NCBI GenBank assembly: GCA_009787945.1
Contig: WQSI01000053.1
Span: 1 to 11,383 of the forward strand
Direction: 5' to 3'
DNA length: 11,383 nucleotides
Origin: Defluviitaleaceae bacterium
GTDB lineage: Bacteria; Bacillota; Clostridia; Lachnospirales; WRAX01
Of this stretch, positions 1-8,104 are shown piece by piece. Each line of letters starts with the position of its first letter. Position 1 is the first letter of the stretch. The translations under genes were made by a program, and so were the position numbers. The notes below the pieces were generated by a model that did no database searches, was not told the origin of the DNA, and worked only from the letters and a program-made list of their open reading frames with translations.

Positions 1-11
1 GGGGGGGGGGG
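1..11. other. G homopolymer at window edge
   Basis: Eleven consecutive G at the very start. It could be a sequencing or assembly artefact at a contig end, or the visible edge of a real C tract on the minus strand, just past hsdS1. The window cannot separate these. Confidence 0.6.
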
Positions 12-23
12 CTTGTGGCTATC

Positions 24-142
24 CATCAAAACATCTCCCCCGCAAAACATTTTTGCATTAGTGATTTGTATAATAATTCCAGCTTACCAAGCCCGTGTTG
101 CATTTGGGCTTTGGATTTTTCAACCTGCCGCACGAAGTCAGC
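24..142 (-). repeat. hsdS 3' shared segment, copy in hsdS1
   Basis: About 120 bases encoding the C-terminal HsdS helix, nearly identical to 8102-8220 and similar to 4898-5016. It is in the same orientation as the other copies, so recombination between them would delete, duplicate or convert rather than invert. Confidence 0.9.
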
Positions 143-1081
143 AAAACCGTTCTGCATCTCTGTTGGTGGCATCAATATAGTTACTGAATTAAGTTTTTCC
201 ACGGTCAGTCCAGGTTGTGCCGCCCCTGATGCTAGTTGGTTCAAGTTCTTTTTGTCGAGTAAATAACTAAGCCATAGTGCATTGAGATTTGCCTTTGCCG
301 AAACAACCACGGCATGTTCTGTAGCATAAAATTTCCCTCGAACATACTGCACATTACCACACAATGCACCTTGACGACCAATTATGGGAAAATCCCCCTC
401 ATGCGAATATCTGCCAACATATCCACGTACGCCATTCCCGCCATAACAAGGAAAGAAACCATCAATCCGCTCCGAAAAAATCTCTGTTGCCGAAATGAAT
501 TTTCCAGATTTTAGCGCGCACACATCCCCTAATCGTTCAGTATTCCAACCTTTGGGGTTCAACACGGGGTCGCCAAACATATCCACAAACTTAGCCTTAA
601 CGAGTAAATCCAGTTTTGCAATTTGTGCCTTGCGTTTTTCTATAAGGGCGGTGGCTCGGTCTAGCACATCTGCAATTTTCTTCTGCACATCAAGGGGCGG
701 CAGGAGCATCTGCTCATTCTTGTAATCCTTGTAATAAATATGCGGTATCGTAGCCCCCGTAAAAAACCTCGCCAAATTCATTCTTGTGACAGTGTAATAT
801 AAAAAGCCAACATCAACATTATCATTTGGCAATATATACTGCATTGTACCGATTAGCGAGGACTGCGCTGGCATTAGCGTAGTGCGCCCAACACCAGCTC
901 CGTCTTTAACCACGCCAATGTATGGCTGTTCTTCTCTATAAAAATCAACGTGCTTAATAAGCCCGCTTGCACCATATATTGGATATTCGCCTTCATTGTC
1001 GGCTAGGTCTTTTTGGGCAATGTTCGTAACTTTGCCTGTGGAAACATCCCCCAGCCGTACCATCTCCCATTTACCAATCAC
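26..1081 (-). CDS. hsdS: Type I restriction enzyme specificity subunit HsdS (copy 1)
   Basis: DNA-recognition subunit of a Type I restriction-modification enzyme; it binds the two halves of the target and carries HsdM (family knowledge). About 351 residues. Layout seen: short conserved start (GKWEMVRLGDV), first target recognition domain about 12-127, conserved helical spacer from PPLDVQKKIADVLDR at about 128 to FVDMFGDP at about 165-172, second recognition domain about 173-305, and a conserved C-terminal helix ending KSLMQKCFAGEMF. I chose GTG at 1081 because a GAGGG sits 5 bases upstream; GTG at 1093 is the alternative and adds 4 residues. It starts 18 bases after the hsdR stop, so it is probably co-transcribed as a second specificity gene. 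Both recognition domains differ from those of the other two copies; the first has an YPIYGASGLI motif. The gene is complete, ending 25 bases from the window edge. Confidence 0.93.
   Translation of the reverse strand: MIGKWEMVRLGDVSTGKVTNIAQKDLADNEGEYPIYGASGLIKHVDFYREEQPYIGVVKDGAGVGRTTLMPAQSSLIGTMQYILPNDNVDVGFLYYTVTRMNLARFFTGATIPHIYYKDYKNEQMLLPPLDVQKKIADVLDRATALIEKRKAQIAKLDLLVKAKFVDMFGDPVLNPKGWNTERLGDVCALKSGKFISATEIFSERIDGFFPCYGGNGVRGYVGRYSHEGDFPIIGRQGALCGNVQYVRGKFYATEHAVVVSAKANLNALWLSYLLDKKNLNQLASGAAQPGLTVEKLNSVTILMPPTEMQNGFADFVRQVEKSKAQMQHGLGKLELLYKSLMQKCFAGEMF
545..700 (-). repeat. hsdS central shared segment, copy in hsdS1
   Basis: About 155 bases encoding the spacer between recognition domains. 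The part at 619-680 is almost identical to 5541-5602 of hsdS2; hsdS3 (8631-8792) is more diverged. Confidence 0.88.
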
Positions 1082-1099
1082 ACAAGCCCTCACTCCCCG

Positions 1100-4000
1100 C
1101 TATGCCGCAACCCTAGCATTTTCGTTAATTTTTAAAATAATTGACTTTATTTTTGCAAATGTATGCTCGTCGAAAAGCTCACTTAGTCCGCCGCGGTCTG
1201 TAAATGGGCTTTCCTGCAGAATTGCAAAGTCTTTCATCAACCCATTTTTAACTATGTAGTTTACAATCTGCTTAACAAAGTGAATTTGACGACTGTCCAA
1301 AGCGGCATCATTTAAAAATTCTGAAAAGGCATCGTTGGCAGCTTTTTGGGTTAAGCCTACGATGGAACGCACCAACTCGCCCAAGGGGGTTTTGCCGTAT
1401 TGGGCATCGTATTGTTCCTTTGTGCCTAGGTCGCTCCAGAGGATGGTTTCCAGCTCTGTTATGTCACTTGGGGTTAGCGGCACATTGCCCTTTAGCTTGG
1501 CGATGGCTGGGATGTTTTGGTTTTGGGTGATGTAATAGCTCACCTTCTTTTTAAAGTTTGCAAGGTCGTCGTTGTCAAGCTGGGATTCGTGCCATTCTTC
1601 CGACAAAATGTCATCGGTGAAATTGGTGTCGTACCGCTGCCGCTCGTCTGGCGGGATGAATTTTATTAGGTCACGCAAGCTGGTGCGGATGTTTTCGTAA
1701 TCCATAACCCCAGCCCGCTCTAAAAATTCATTGTGCAAAATTTGCTCAATAAGGTTCTGCTGTTTTACCACATCTGGGTATCTTCCGCAATACCGTGCTA
1801 ACGCTTGCACTTTGGTAACAACGTCATTTTTGGCTCGTTTGTAAGACTTGGTCGCAATCATGGCAAGCTCAATCTGATAAATGAGCATGTCAAAACGAAC
1901 AGCCGAGATTTCATCACCTGCTGGCGGTATTAGCGGCGCAATATGCTCTGCAATCTTTAACGTATTTTCGTAGGTTAAAGCTTCAAAATCGCTCTCGTTT
2001 TGGAATTTATCAATTGTCCGCAGATGCTGCTTAACGGCAAAATTATCACGATTTAGGGAGTTAACACTTGTCACCAAATCCTGCACAAGCTGGGAGCGGT
2101 ACTCCTTTAGCTCATCTGTTTGGTGTGCCAAATCCTGCAATTTATACACCATTTCAGTTTTGACATTAAACATGCGCTCTTGCAGGGTGAGGGCAGACCC
2201 AGCCTCTTTGCCCTTTGACCCCATGCGGAAAAACGCAAAGTTACCGCAAAGGTCGAAAATATAAAATTGCTCTTTATCGTTGCCGTCAATAAGACCAGGG
2301 CAAAGCCTTGTGCCGCGCCCAATCATCTGCCAAAACTTCGCTCCGCTAAACACCTTTTTAAAGAACACCAAGTTAAGGATTTCTGGCACATCAATGCCCG
2401 TGTCCAACATATCCACCGAAACGGCGATTTGAGGGAAATTATTAGGTGTCATAAAGTCGTCAATCAAATCTTGAGTATAGCTTATGTCATGGTATATAGC
2501 TTGACAATAGCCCTGTGGATAGTCTGGAAATTCCTTGCCCCACACCTCCAAAATCTTCTCCGCATGCCGCTTATTTTTAGCAAATATGATGGTCTTGCCA
2601 ATTTTTGAGCCATATTCCACACGTTGCCCCTTTTCCATCAGCAGGTGCAAAACTTTTTTGATGGTGTCGTGGTTGAATAGCCATTGGTTTAGCGCGCTTG
2701 CGTCAATAGCGTCGGGAATATCCCCTTCTTCATCAGCAAAGGTGCTTTCATACTGTTCTTGTTCATCAGCGGTTAGCTCGTCATAAGCGATACCCTCCGT
2801 CATAAATTTAAGCTCGGTTTCTATGGAAACAAAGTCCACTAAATAGCCATCTTGCACGGCTTGGGATAATTCATATCCATAGGTTGGCACGCCAGGCTCT
2901 AGGTCAAAAATGGCGTATGTATCCCTATCTCGGAAGCTTTTAGGTGTGGCAGTCAAGCCCACCAGAAGAGCATCAAAATATGTAAATATATTTTTATATC
3001 TATTGTAAATACTGCGGTGCGCCTCATCCACAATTATCAAGTCAAAATGCCCTGGGGTAAACAGGCGGTCGCCGTTATTATCACGGGTATCGTCAATACA
3101 ATTCATCATTGTTTGGTAGGTTGAAAAAATAACCCTTGACGACGCGCCAGATTTATCCTCCACAAGATTGCAAAGGGACAAATCTGGCATCAAATTGGCG
3201 AAGGCGCGTTTTGCCTGTGTTACAAGGGCTTGGCGGTCAGCAAGGAATAATACATTTTTAACCCAACCATAACGCTCCAGCACATCCACAATGGATATAA
3301 CCGTGCGTGTCTTTCCGCTCCCCGTTGCCATAACAAGCAGAGCCTTGCGGCGGTTGCGCTCCCCAATGGTGTCACAAACGGCTTGAATTGCCTCTTTTTG
3401 ATAATAGCGGTTAGATATTTTATCATTAACCGTCACACCTTTAAGTGAGCGGCGGGATTTCATTTTATTAAACTCTTTTTCCAAATCACGCTTGGATAGT
3501 ATGCCCGACACAGACCGCTCTGGATAATGTTCGCTTACCATGCGGGTTTCGTAGCCATTGGTTAGAAATATAATTGGGCGGCGTTTAAATTTCTCTTCAA
3601 GGAAATCAGCGTATAACTTCCCTTGCCGTCTGCCGCTTTGGGGGTCTTTGCTGGTTTTCTTGGCCTCAATAACAGCCAAAGGCAGGCCATCATCGCCAAA
3701 AAGCACATAATCAGCAAAGCCGCCCGATTTGCCTGGCATTTCATCAATGCGATATTCGTCAACCCAGTTAGCGCCGCGCACCCATCCAGCATCAGCAAGC
3801 ATCACATCAATATAAGCCTTGCGGGTCTGGTCCTCAGTAAAGTCCATTGGCTTAACTGTATAACCCTTGTCAAGCTGGCTTTTACGCTTTTTAGTAAGCT
3901 CCTCGCGTTTGGGGGCATTTTCCTCAATTAGCACATCCAACGGAATTTCCGCCACAGGCTCTGCCTGCTTAGGCTCAGATGCCGCCACCCTGCGAAACTC

Positions 4001-4396
4001 CACTTCCTCATAATCCCCACCATAACAATAGGCAACAAAATTCATAAAGCTATGTAAATTTTCCAATGCAAACCACGCCTGGTCAGCGGTTACGCCACTG
4101 GGGCAATGGGTGGCATTATTACCCAACCTGCGTATGTAATCAATTTTAGGCATAAGACCATAGGGCAGCAAATCCTTGAAATCATCAGTGTTTATCAGGG
4201 TTACAAGCTTGTCCTCATAGGGCTTTTCAAGGGAGCTGTCCACACTATAAAGCCACTTAACCGCAAACTCCAACGCCGTGCGGCTGCCCGTAGCAGAAAA
4301 AGCTGGGCTTATAGGCAACACAAGCTCCGCCTGACAACTTACGTCAGCAAAAGTAGCAAATTGCGGGTCGGTTTTTAAGAAATCAAAGTTTGTCAT
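1100..4396 (-). CDS. hsdR: Type I restriction endonuclease subunit HsdR
   Basis: Motor and nuclease subunit: it translocates DNA with ATP and cuts unmodified DNA when bound to HsdM/HsdS. 1098 residues, a normal length for the family. Domains seen: an N-terminal region resembling DUF4145 (about 20-130, with ALEFAVKWLY); a charged linker; a PD-(D/E)xK nuclease with D229 in GGFADYVLF and E244-A-K246; helicase motif I ATGSGKT 357-363; DEAH 457-460; LTATP 481-485; motif V around VDMLDTGIDVP 661-671; motif VI QMIGRGTRL 690-698; and an EcoEI-type C-terminal region. All catalytic residues are present, so it should be active. Its ATG overlaps the TGA of the upstream antitoxin (ATGA), so its translation is probably coupled to the antitoxin. 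The domain order fits the EcoEI-like (Type IB) branch, judged by eye. Confidence 0.96.
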   Translation of the reverse strand: MTNFDFLKTDPQFATFADVSCQAELVLPISPAFSATGSRTALEFAVKWLYSVDSSLEKPYEDKLVTLINTDDFKDLLPYGLMPKIDYIRRLGNNATHCPSGVTADQAWFALENLHSFMNFVAYCYGGDYEEVEFRRVAASEPKQAEPVAEIPLDVLIEENAPKREELTKKRKSQLDKGYTVKPMDFTEDQTRKAYIDVMLADAGWVRGANWVDEYRIDEMPGKSGGFADYVLFGDDGLPLAVIEAKKTSKDPQSGRRQGKLYADFLEEKFKRRPIIFLTNGYETRMVSEHYPERSVSGILSKRDLEKEFNKMKSRRSLKGVTVNDKISNRYYQKEAIQAVCDTIGERNRRKALLVMATGSGKTRTVISIVDVLERYGWVKNVLFLADRQALVTQAKRAFANLMPDLSLCNLVEDKSGASSRVIFSTYQTMMNCIDDTRDNNGDRLFTPGHFDLIIVDEAHRSIYNRYKNIFTYFDALLVGLTATPKSFRDRDTYAIFDLEPGVPTYGYELSQAVQDGYLVDFVSIETELKFMTEGIAYDELTADEQEQYESTFADEEGDIPDAIDASALNQWLFNHDTIKKVLHLLMEKGQRVEYGSKIGKTIIFAKNKRHAEKILEVWGKEFPDYPQGYCQAIYHDISYTQDLIDDFMTPNNFPQIAVSVDMLDTGIDVPEILNLVFFKKVFSGAKFWQMIGRGTRLCPGLIDGNDKEQFYIFDLCGNFAFFRMGSKGKEAGSALTLQERMFNVKTEMVYKLQDLAHQTDELKEYRSQLVQDLVTSVNSLNRDNFAVKQHLRTIDKFQNESDFEALTYENTLKIAEHIAPLIPPAGDEISAVRFDMLIYQIELAMIATKSYKRAKNDVVTKVQALARYCGRYPDVVKQQNLIEQILHNEFLERAGVMDYENIRTSLRDLIKFIPPDERQRYDTNFTDDILSEEWHESQLDNDDLANFKKKVSYYITQNQNIPAIAKLKGNVPLTPSDITELETILWSDLGTKEQYDAQYGKTPLGELVRSIVGLTQKAANDAFSEFLNDAALDSRQIHFVKQIVNYIVKNGLMKDFAILQESPFTDRGGLSELFDEHTFAKIKSIILKINENARVAA

Positions 4397-4605
4397 TGTC
4401 CTATATTCTCCCAGTCTATATCTTCATCAGCAACAAAACCGCTTTCTTCTGCGGCTTTCACCCTTTCCATTTCTTCAAGCGTCAGTTTTGAAAAATTCGG
4501 GTCCCACGCTAAAACAAGCTTTTTCACAAATTCATAAGCAAAGCGTTGGTCATCCACAGGAAGCATTTCAATCATTCTCGCCGTGTCTGTTGATATTGCA
4601 GACAT
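4393..4605 (-). CDS. Antitoxin of the RelE-like pair inside the R-M operon
   Basis: Small acidic protein of 70 residues. The N-terminal half looks helical (TDTARMIEMLPVDDQRFAYE), and the acidic tail (ESGFVADEDIDWENIG) resembles antitoxins found beside RelE-type toxins in Bacillota; the tail would be expected to wrap the toxin. The start is ATG with AAGGAG 8 bases upstream. It begins 12 bases after the toxin stop and overlaps hsdR by 4 bases. The order is toxin first, antitoxin second, the reverse of classical relBE. Function is inferred from size, charge, neighbour and tail; I see no clear DNA-binding motif. Being next to hsdR, its translation may set the level of HsdR. Confidence 0.75.
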   Translation of the reverse strand: MSAISTDTARMIEMLPVDDQRFAYEFVKKLVLAWDPNFSKLTLEEMERVKAAEESGFVADEDIDWENIGQ

Positions 4606-4617
4606 AAAATCAACTCC

Positions 4618-4878
4618 TTATCTATAAATATCCCCTCTGTTGCCTATATCAATAACTGCCAAAATTTCAATTTCACTTTCCGCTATATATTTAAATATAA
4701 TGCGCCAGCCGCCTACACGTAACCTTTTTCTGCCATCCGAATATCCCTGCAATGTTACTATGTCACCTACAGGCGGCTTTTCAGTCAGCTTCAATACAGC
4801 TTCTCTAATTCTGCCGACATCTTTTTTAGTTAGCCTATCCAAAAACCTCAAAGCATCTCTAGAATATTGTATTCTCAA
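4618..4878 (-). CDS. RelE/ParE-superfamily toxin (probable mRNA interferase)
   Basis: 86 residues with the RelE/YafQ-like fold signature: IQYSRDALRFLDRL at the N-terminus, GDIVTLQGYSDGRKRLRVG, then WRIIFKY and the C-terminal NRGDIYR. RelE-type toxins cut mRNA on the ribosome; ParE relatives poison gyrase, so the exact target is not certain. I chose the TTG at 4878: AGGGG lies upstream, and this start aligns exactly with the ATG of the related broken toxin at 8104 (residues I3, Y5, S6 and A9 match). An in-frame ATG at 4920 lies inside hsdS2 and has no ribosome site. It lies 17 bases after hsdS2 and 12 before the antitoxin. The reading frame is intact, so the pair may be active. Confidence 0.82.
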   Translation of the reverse strand: MRIQYSRDALRFLDRLTKKDVGRIREAVLKLTEKPPVGDIVTLQGYSDGRKRLRVGGWRIIFKYIAESEIEILAVIDIGNRGDIYR

Positions 4879-4895
4879 CGCTTCACATCCCCTTT

Positions 4896-6065
4896 TTAAA
4901 ACATCTCCCCCGCAAAGCATTTTTGCATTAGGGATTTGTATAATAATTCCAATTTATCAAGCCCCTGTTGCATTTGGACTTTGGATTTTTCGGTCTGCCG
5001 CACGAAGTCAGCGAATTGGTGCTGGAGTTCGATTGGCGGAACACATACTTCAAGCCCTCCGTATATTCGCGCATTTATGTTTGGTTGAGCCACGGTTCGT
5101 TGGCTTAATTCTATAAATTTGTGGTAAAAGTCAGTTTTTGTGTAAGCAAATACATAATCTGGCAAAACCTTGGTTTTATTAGGAGTAAATTTTATTAAAT
5201 ACCCAGCGTAAATGCATCTACCCCATTTATGAGTGTATTTGAATGTTTTGCCGACAGTTGCACCGCTTCGGGCAAACAAAATGTCCCCATCATCAAGAAG
5301 ATATTTTTCACTATACATACTTGGTGAAACGATGTTGTGATTTAGGTTTCCATCGTCATTTATATCGGTAATACGAACATATCGCACCTTGTCATCATAA
5401 CTAACGGCTGCTGCGCCAGAGCCATATGATAACTTTTCCGCCGAAATACCTGCAAGCGTTGATACTTCCCACCCCTTTGGATTTATCGCGGGGTCGCCAA
5501 ACATATCTATAAATTTTGATTTGATAAGCAAATCCAGCTTTGCAATTTGTGCCTTGCGTTTTTCTATAAGGGCGGTGGCGCGGTCTAGCACATCTGCAAT
5601 TTTTTTCTGTACATCCAAAGGCGGCAATGGAACTCGAACATCCGAAAATTGGCTCTTGTTAATAATAGGCACAACAGCAGCATTTGCTATATGGTTCAAA
5701 TGTCGATTAACAGTCATAATTGCGTATGCCAAATATTGCGGGTTATATACACCTGGGTTTGGCAAAACGCAGTTTATTTGCTGATTAAACGATGATTCCT
5801 GCGTGGTTATGCCGATTTTTCCCACAATTCCTATACAGGTCACTAGGACGCTGTTGGCTGGTGCAATTCGAGCTTTTTCTCTTGCATAGTCCGAAATATA
5901 ATTTTCCGAATCCCCCAAGACAGTAATTAAATTTCCTTGAATATCGCTAGGTTTGTAGAAAGGTATATCACTCGAATCGTAGTTTTTGGGGTCATCTGTT
6001 TTGGGCGTGTTGCCTGTTAAAATATTTCCAACATCCCCCAGCCGCACCATTTCCCATTTACCCAT
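4896..6065 (-). CDS. hsdS: Type I restriction enzyme specificity subunit HsdS (copy 2)
   Basis: 389 residues; the canonical HsdS of the hsdM-hsdS unit. Conserved start GKWEMVRLGDV; recognition domain 1 about 12-146 (NILTGNTPKTDDP..., with the FYKPSDI and GKIGITT elements common in HsdS); spacer 148-192 (PPLDVQKKIADVLDR to FIDMFGDP); recognition domain 2 about 193-340 (VRYVRITDINDDG, GDILFARSGATVGKTF); conserved C-terminal helix from about 343 to GEMF. The ATG at 6065 lies inside the end of hsdM (8-base overlap), with GGAGGGG upstream, so translation is coupled to hsdM. Its end is followed 17 bases later by a RelE-like toxin gene. Its repeat segments are slightly diverged from those of copies 1 and 3. 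Confidence 0.95.
   Translation of the reverse strand: MGKWEMVRLGDVGNILTGNTPKTDDPKNYDSSDIPFYKPSDIQGNLITVLGDSENYISDYAREKARIAPANSVLVTCIGIVGKIGITTQESSFNQQINCVLPNPGVYNPQYLAYAIMTVNRHLNHIANAAVVPIINKSQFSDVRVPLPPLDVQKKIADVLDRATALIEKRKAQIAKLDLLIKSKFIDMFGDPAINPKGWEVSTLAGISAEKLSYGSGAAAVSYDDKVRYVRITDINDDGNLNHNIVSPSMYSEKYLLDDGDILFARSGATVGKTFKYTHKWGRCIYAGYLIKFTPNKTKVLPDYVFAYTKTDFYHKFIELSQRTVAQPNINARIYGGLEVCVPPIELQHQFADFVRQTEKSKVQMQQGLDKLELLYKSLMQKCFAGEMF
4898..5039 (-). repeat. hsdS 3' shared segment, copy in hsdS2
   Basis: The same C-terminal segment as 24-142 and 8102-8248. Its inner 25 bases (encoding around PPIELQHQFA) are shared with hsdS3 but not with hsdS1, so the homology block is longer between copies 2 and 3. 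Confidence 0.9.
5469..5629 (-). repeat. hsdS central shared segment, copy in hsdS2
   Basis: Encodes the spacer helix and FIDMFGDP; nearly identical to hsdS1 over about 60 bases in its middle. Confidence 0.88.
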
Positions 6066-7530
6066 CCACCAACCCCTCCAACAATTTAAGCTCACTCTGG
6101 ATTTCAGCCTCCAACTGCCTAATCTCGTCCAAAATCTCTCGCGGGTGGGGGTAGACCTCCTCCACATAAGCAGACTTTTTGTATTTGTTGATGGAAAGGT
6201 CGTAGCCATTTGCCACAATCTCGTCCTTTGGAACAAGAAAGCTTTGGTCGGTGCGCTCTCGGCTTTCTTCTGCGGCTAGGTCTTTGAAGCGGGCGATAAT
6301 ATCGGGAACATCGCTGTCGTCGATTGCCGTGCGTTTATCGTCAAGGCTATATCCATCCGCTTGCATGTCGTAAAACCAAACATTATCCGTGCCGCCAGCC
6401 CCAGTTTTTGTGAAGATAATAATGGCGGTGGACACCCCAGCATAGGGCTTAAACACCCCAGAAGGCATGGAGATAATGGCCTCCAGCCTGTGGTTTTCAA
6501 CAATCTCCTTGCGGATATTTTTGTGTGCCGAGCTAGAGCCGAACAAAACCCCATCTGGCACGATAGACGCACAACGACCGCCATTTTTAAGCATCCGCAA
6601 AAACAGTGCCAAAAACAGCAGCTCGGTCTTTTTGGTTTTCACAACTTTTATAAGGTTGGTGGAAACAATATCATAATCTAAACTGCCCTTAAAGGGCGGA
6701 TTTGCCAGTATCTTGGTGTATACCCCGCTGTCGCCATTTTGGTCCGAAAGGGAGTCTTGGTAAACAATGCGGGGGTTGCCTATGCCGTGGGTCATCATGT
6801 TCATAGCACCAATGCGCAACATTGTTCTGTCCATATCATAGCCTGTAAACATGGTGTTATCATAATGGGCTTTGTTTTCTTTGTTATAGAATATCTCCTC
6901 CAAATATTGGGTTTTGAGATATTCGCCAGCCGCCACCAAAAAGCCGCTTGTGCCAGCCGCAGGGTCGCAAATAACATCATCTGGCTGAAGGTCTAAAAGC
7001 TCCACCATCATTCGGATAATGTGGCGCGGTGTGCGAAACTGCCCATTTGTGCCAGCGGTGGTAAGCTGACCAAGCATATATTCATACAAATCCCCCCGCA
7101 CATCCTTGCGGTCAGGAGATTTTTCTACAAGCTCATAAATCTCATCAAGTGCCGTAACAATTTTTTCCAAAAGCTGCGGCGTGGGGATTTTAAAAATAGC
7201 GTCCTCCATATATTTGGCATAGGTGCTGCCATTATCCGCGTGGAGGGTTTTGATAAACGGAAAAATCTCCCCTTGCATAAGCTGGTAGGCAATGGCGGCA
7301 GGCTTATCGCGAAATCTCGACCATTTATAATCCTCATTAGCAAAAATGGTTTGATAATCCAGCCCAAGCATAAGGCTGTCTTTCCTGCGGGCGTTATCCA
7401 TCTCATCAAGGTCACGAATAAACATCAGATATGTAATCTGCTCAATTACATCCAGCGGGTTTGTTATCCCGCCAGTCCAAAACATCTCCCAAACCCTGTC
7501 TATTCTATTTTTCAATTCGCCAATAATCAT
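6058..7530 (-). CDS. hsdM: Type I restriction-modification methyltransferase subunit HsdM
   Basis: N6-adenine methyltransferase of the Type I enzyme; with HsdS it methylates the host target, and with HsdR it forms the nuclease. 490 residues from ATG 7530, which has GGAGGG 7 bases upstream; a TTG at 7545 is in frame but overlaps that ribosome site. Seen: an HsdM N-terminal helical domain about 1-140; GQFRTPRHIIRMMV about 163-176; S-adenosylmethionine motif I DPAAGTSGF 189-197; catalytic motif IV NPPF 277-280; a C-terminal coiled segment (EILDEIRQLEAEIQSELKLLEG) suited to contact HsdS. Catalytic motifs are intact. It is the only hsdM in the window, so all three HsdS copies must share it. The 24 bases upstream of the start adjoin a fragment of an hsdS 3' end. 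Confidence 0.97.
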   Translation of the reverse strand: MIIGELKNRIDRVWEMFWTGGITNPLDVIEQITYLMFIRDLDEMDNARRKDSLMLGLDYQTIFANEDYKWSRFRDKPAAIAYQLMQGEIFPFIKTLHADNGSTYAKYMEDAIFKIPTPQLLEKIVTALDEIYELVEKSPDRKDVRGDLYEYMLGQLTTAGTNGQFRTPRHIIRMMVELLDLQPDDVICDPAAGTSGFLVAAGEYLKTQYLEEIFYNKENKAHYDNTMFTGYDMDRTMLRIGAMNMMTHGIGNPRIVYQDSLSDQNGDSGVYTKILANPPFKGSLDYDIVSTNLIKVVKTKKTELLFLALFLRMLKNGGRCASIVPDGVLFGSSSAHKNIRKEIVENHRLEAIISMPSGVFKPYAGVSTAIIIFTKTGAGGTDNVWFYDMQADGYSLDDKRTAIDDSDVPDIIARFKDLAAEESRERTDQSFLVPKDEIVANGYDLSINKYKKSAYVEEVYPHPREILDEIRQLEAEIQSELKLLEGLVDG

Positions 7531-7553
7531 TGCCAATCCCTCCAAATGTAGTA

Positions 7554-7591
7554 TTTTGCATTAGTGATTTGTATAATAATTCCGATTTGCC
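7554..7591 (-). pseudogene. Remnant of an hsdS 3' end
   Basis: Bases 7554-7583 are identical over 30 bases to 51-80 (hsdS1) and 8129-8158 (hsdS3), and differ by one base from 4921-4950 (hsdS2). Read on the minus strand it still encodes ELLYKSLMQ, the end of HsdS. Weaker similarity continues to about 7591. It lies outside any gene, directly upstream of the hsdM ribosome site. Confidence 0.85.
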
Positions 7592-7592
7592 A

Positions 7593-7637
7593 CAAACTCC
7601 ACGTTATATAAATTTCCGCAGCAGAAAAAGCTGGCTC
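7593..7637 (-). pseudogene. Probable remnant of an hsdR 5' region
   Basis: Two blocks match hsdR codons of the N-terminal domain: 15 bases at 7620-7634 equal 4292-4306 (encoding PAFSA), and 9 bases at 7593-7601 match near 4264 (around ALEF). Their spacing is almost the same in both places (27 versus 28 bases), while the bases between are mostly diverged. It follows an antitoxin gene, as hsdR does in the intact copy. Position and order support it; the match is short, so this is moderate evidence only. Confidence 0.5.
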
Positions 7638-7640
7638 GCG

Positions 7641-7853
7641 CTATGAAAAATCACCACAATCGGGATTGTTTTCCATTTCTTCCATCATTAAAATATCTAC
7701 TTCATCTGGTTGGGCTTCCTCAACAAAATCCCACCCATCCACGGCAGCAACAGATACAAGCCTAAAATTTCTAGAAATATAAACCATCAAACGCTCAACT
7801 TCGTTATTCGGCATTGCGTCCACCAATGTTTTAACTTTTTCTTTAACGCTCAT
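7641..7853 (-). CDS. Antitoxin-like protein next to the broken RelE-like toxin
   Basis: Acidic protein of 70 residues. The N-terminal half (MSVKEKVKTLVDAMPNNEVERLM) looks helical; the tail (EEAQPDEVDILMMEEMENNP) is strongly acidic, as in RelE-partner antitoxins. The ATG is preceded by GGAGG with 7 bases between. It begins 17 bases after the end of the degraded toxin frame. It is not closely similar to the other antitoxin (4393-4605), although both have 70 residues, so the two modules diverged or came from different sources. Since its toxin is interrupted, it may be an orphan antitoxin, neutral, or able to act on a toxin elsewhere in the genome; the last point is speculation. Confidence 0.72.
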   Translation of the reverse strand: MSVKEKVKTLVDAMPNNEVERLMVYISRNFRLVSVAAVDGWDFVEEAQPDEVDILMMEEMENNPDCGDFS

Positions 7854-7870
7854 AACTTTACCTCCAATAT

Positions 7871-8104
7871 TTACTTATACACTTGCCCGCGGTTTTCGAT
7901 TATACGCACATAAATACCATCACTTTCTTTGGTAAAAATCACCCGAAAATCACCAACACGCAACCTATACCTATCATTATATCCACTCATTTTAACAACA
8001 TCACCTTCAGGGAGTTTTTCGACTGCAATTTTAATGCGGTTTTCTGCACTAGCTCCTTACTTTTCCATAAATTTTCTGGCATGTTTAGAATAAAATATAC
8101 CCAT
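7871..8104 (-). pseudogene. RelE-like toxin gene interrupted by an in-frame stop
   Basis: The frame opens at ATG 8104, overlapping the hsdS3 stop by one base (TGATG), and encodes MGIFYSKHARKFMEK before a TAA at 8057-8059. The same frame then continues to 7871 with clear RelE-family sequence: AENRIKIAVEKLPEGDVV, SGYNDRYRLRVGDFRVIF and a final ENRGQVYK. It aligns along its length with the intact toxin at 4618-4878. A single base change (for example CAA to TAA) would explain the break. No convincing restart codon with a ribosome site lies just after the stop, so the toxin is probably inactive, unless the stop is a sequencing error or is read through. Confidence 0.85.

Noticed and set aside
4640..5116. 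Plus-strand open frame of 158 codons
   Set aside because: It is antisense to hsdS2 and the intact toxin, lacks a ribosome site and shows no family features.
6066..6236. Longer version of hsdS2 starting at 6236
   Set aside because: The extra part lies wholly inside hsdM; the ATG at 6065 has a good ribosome site and matches the starts of the other hsdS genes.
7021..7551. Plus-strand open frame of 176 codons
   Set aside because: It mirrors hsdM, whose minus-strand motifs are unmistakable.
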